A DNA stretch of 64,000 bases, taken from the NCBI RefSeq assembly GCF_004345605.1, contig NZ_SLVY01000001.1, positions 620,001 through 684,000 on the forward strand, in the 5' to 3' direction. A program made the position numbers and the translations under genes. The notes under the pieces are model-generated. The model saw only the letters and a list, made by a program, of their open reading frames with translations, had not been told where the DNA came from and did not search any database. How positions within the stretch are numbered: the first letter of the stretch is position 1; the number at the start of each line of letters is the position of its first letter. The stretch is from Rhodococcus sp. SMB37. GTDB lineage: Bacteria > Actinomycetota > Actinomycetes > Mycobacteriales > Mycobacteriaceae. This document shows positions 63,405 through 64,000 of the stretch, piece by piece.

Positions 63405-63445
63405 ACATCACGGCCCTCGACGTTGGACGTCGAGGGCCGTGATGT
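63405..63445 (-). terminator. Hairpin terminator after the thiolase gene
   Basis: A perfect 19-bp stem (63405-63423 with 63427-63445) with a TGG loop lies 43 bp after the thiolase stop and 48 bp upstream of the DUF3817 start. Confidence 0.85.
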
Positions 63446-63488
63446 TTCCGAGTTCGTCGATCAGGCCCGGTGGGTGCCCGGTCGTCGA

Positions 63489-64000
63489 CTATCCCTTCGG
63501 CACACGCACGATCAGGGCGTCGCCCTGCCCGCCACCACCGCACAATGCAGCCGCGCCGACGCCGCCACCACGACGCTTCAGCTCGAGCGCGAGATGCAGT
63601 GCAATCCGAGCACCGGACATACCCAGCGGGTGGCCGAGCGCGATCGCGCCGCCGTTGACGTTGACCTTGTCCGCATCGATACCGAGCTCACGCGCCGACG
63701 CGATACCGACCGCGGCGAAGGCCTCGTTGATCTCGATGAGGTCGAGATCCTTCGGATCGATGCCCTCGCGCTCACAGGCCTTGGCGATCGCGCGGGCCGG
63801 CTGCTGCTGCAAGGTCGAATCAGGGCCCGCGACGACACCGGATGCGCCGATCTCCGCGATCCAGCTCAGGCCGAGCTCTTCGGCCTTGGCCTTGCTCATC
63901 ACGACCACCGCGGCGGCACCGTCGGAGATCTGCGACGCCGAACCGGCAGTGACGGTGCCGTCCTTCGAAAACGCCGGCCGGAGCTTGGCGAGCGATTCGA
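63489..64000 (-). CDS. fadA4: Acetyl-CoA acetyltransferase (thiolase), 5' truncated
   Basis: This is the C-terminal ~169 residues of a thiolase; the start lies to the right of the window. The thiolase C domain is clear: [48 protein letters not shown] (catalytic His in GHPLG) and [12 protein letters not shown] (second catalytic Cys). It condenses or cleaves acetoacetyl-CoA. The conserved position next to a thioredoxin-TPR gene matches Rv1323 (FadA4). Confidence 0.9.
   Translation of the reverse strand, partial: ESLAKLRPAFSKDGTVTAGSASQISDGAAAVVVMSKAKAEELGLSWIAEIGASGVVAGPDSTLQQQPARAIAKACEREGIDPKDLDLIEINEAFAAVGIASARELGIDADKVNVNGGAIALGHPLGMSGARIALHLALELKRRGGGVGAAALCGGGGQGDALIVRVPKG

Overview
The window looks like chromosomal DNA of a mycolic-acid actinobacterium, most likely Rhodococcus or a close relative (inference). 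The reasons are high GC, frequent GTG starts, a single-chain type I fatty-acid synthase (fas) with acpS, a CmrA-type mycolate reductase, two mycobacterial-style L,D-transpeptidases, and a GlgE-pathway cluster. Gene order matches two conserved Mycobacterium tuberculosis neighbourhoods, recalled from memory and not searched. About 3.7-31 kb follows Rv2509-Rv2524c (cmrA, HerA-like ATPase, orn, tRNA-His, ldtB, DUF3618, bcp, M20 peptidase, acpS, fas). About 35.9-64 kb follows Rv1343c-Rv1323 in reverse (LprD-like, DUF3817, rdgB, rph, cyclic-nucleotide phosphodiesterase-like MBL protein, rhomboid, P1 peptidase, DUF2017, clpS, pncB, dinG, glgP, glgE, glgB, thioredoxin, thiolase).

Layout. 0-3.7 kb: the 3' part of a branched-chain amino acid-type binding protein, a small basic protein, and a frameshifted TnpB-family gene. 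3.7-8.6 kb: cmrA, an inserted trimethylamine-monooxygenase-like gene, HerA-like ATPase, orn and tRNA-His. 8.7-13 kb: an inserted minus-strand cassette (secreted lipase, TetR, SDR, ABC exporter). 13-17.7 kb: two L,D-transpeptidases on either side of tRNA-Lys, DUF3618, bcp, M20 peptidase. 17.7-21.2 kb: TetR regulators and a DrrAB-like exporter around a shared palindromic operator. 21.2-31 kb: acpS and fas. 31-35.9 kb: the junction between the two conserved blocks, with an HNH endonuclease, tRNA-Leu and poorly conserved genes, one of them frameshifted.

36-64 kb: LprD-like and DUF3817 genes, then an inserted signalling island (response regulator, CHASE3 histidine kinase, receiver-PP2C phosphatase, STAS antagonist, anti-sigma kinase) and an MpaB-family oxygenase with a divergent TetR. 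The conserved block then resumes: RNA and nucleotide quality control (rph, rdgB), proteostasis (rhomboid, ClpS), NAD salvage (pncB-pncA), DinG helicase, and alpha-glucan metabolism (glgP divergent from glgE-glgB). A DUF559 endonuclease-like gene lies between dinG and glgP, bracketed by two almost identical palindromes. A tiny hydrophobic ORF followed by a strong hairpin lies upstream of glgP. The right edge holds a zinc metallopeptidase lipoprotein, a thioredoxin-TPR protein, a DUF3817 protein and a truncated thiolase.

Themes: envelope lipid and wall synthesis (cmrA, fas, acpS, Ldts), alpha-glucan turnover, and several regulator-plus-exporter or signalling inserts placed between conserved core genes. 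No CRISPR array, rRNA operon or prophage was seen.
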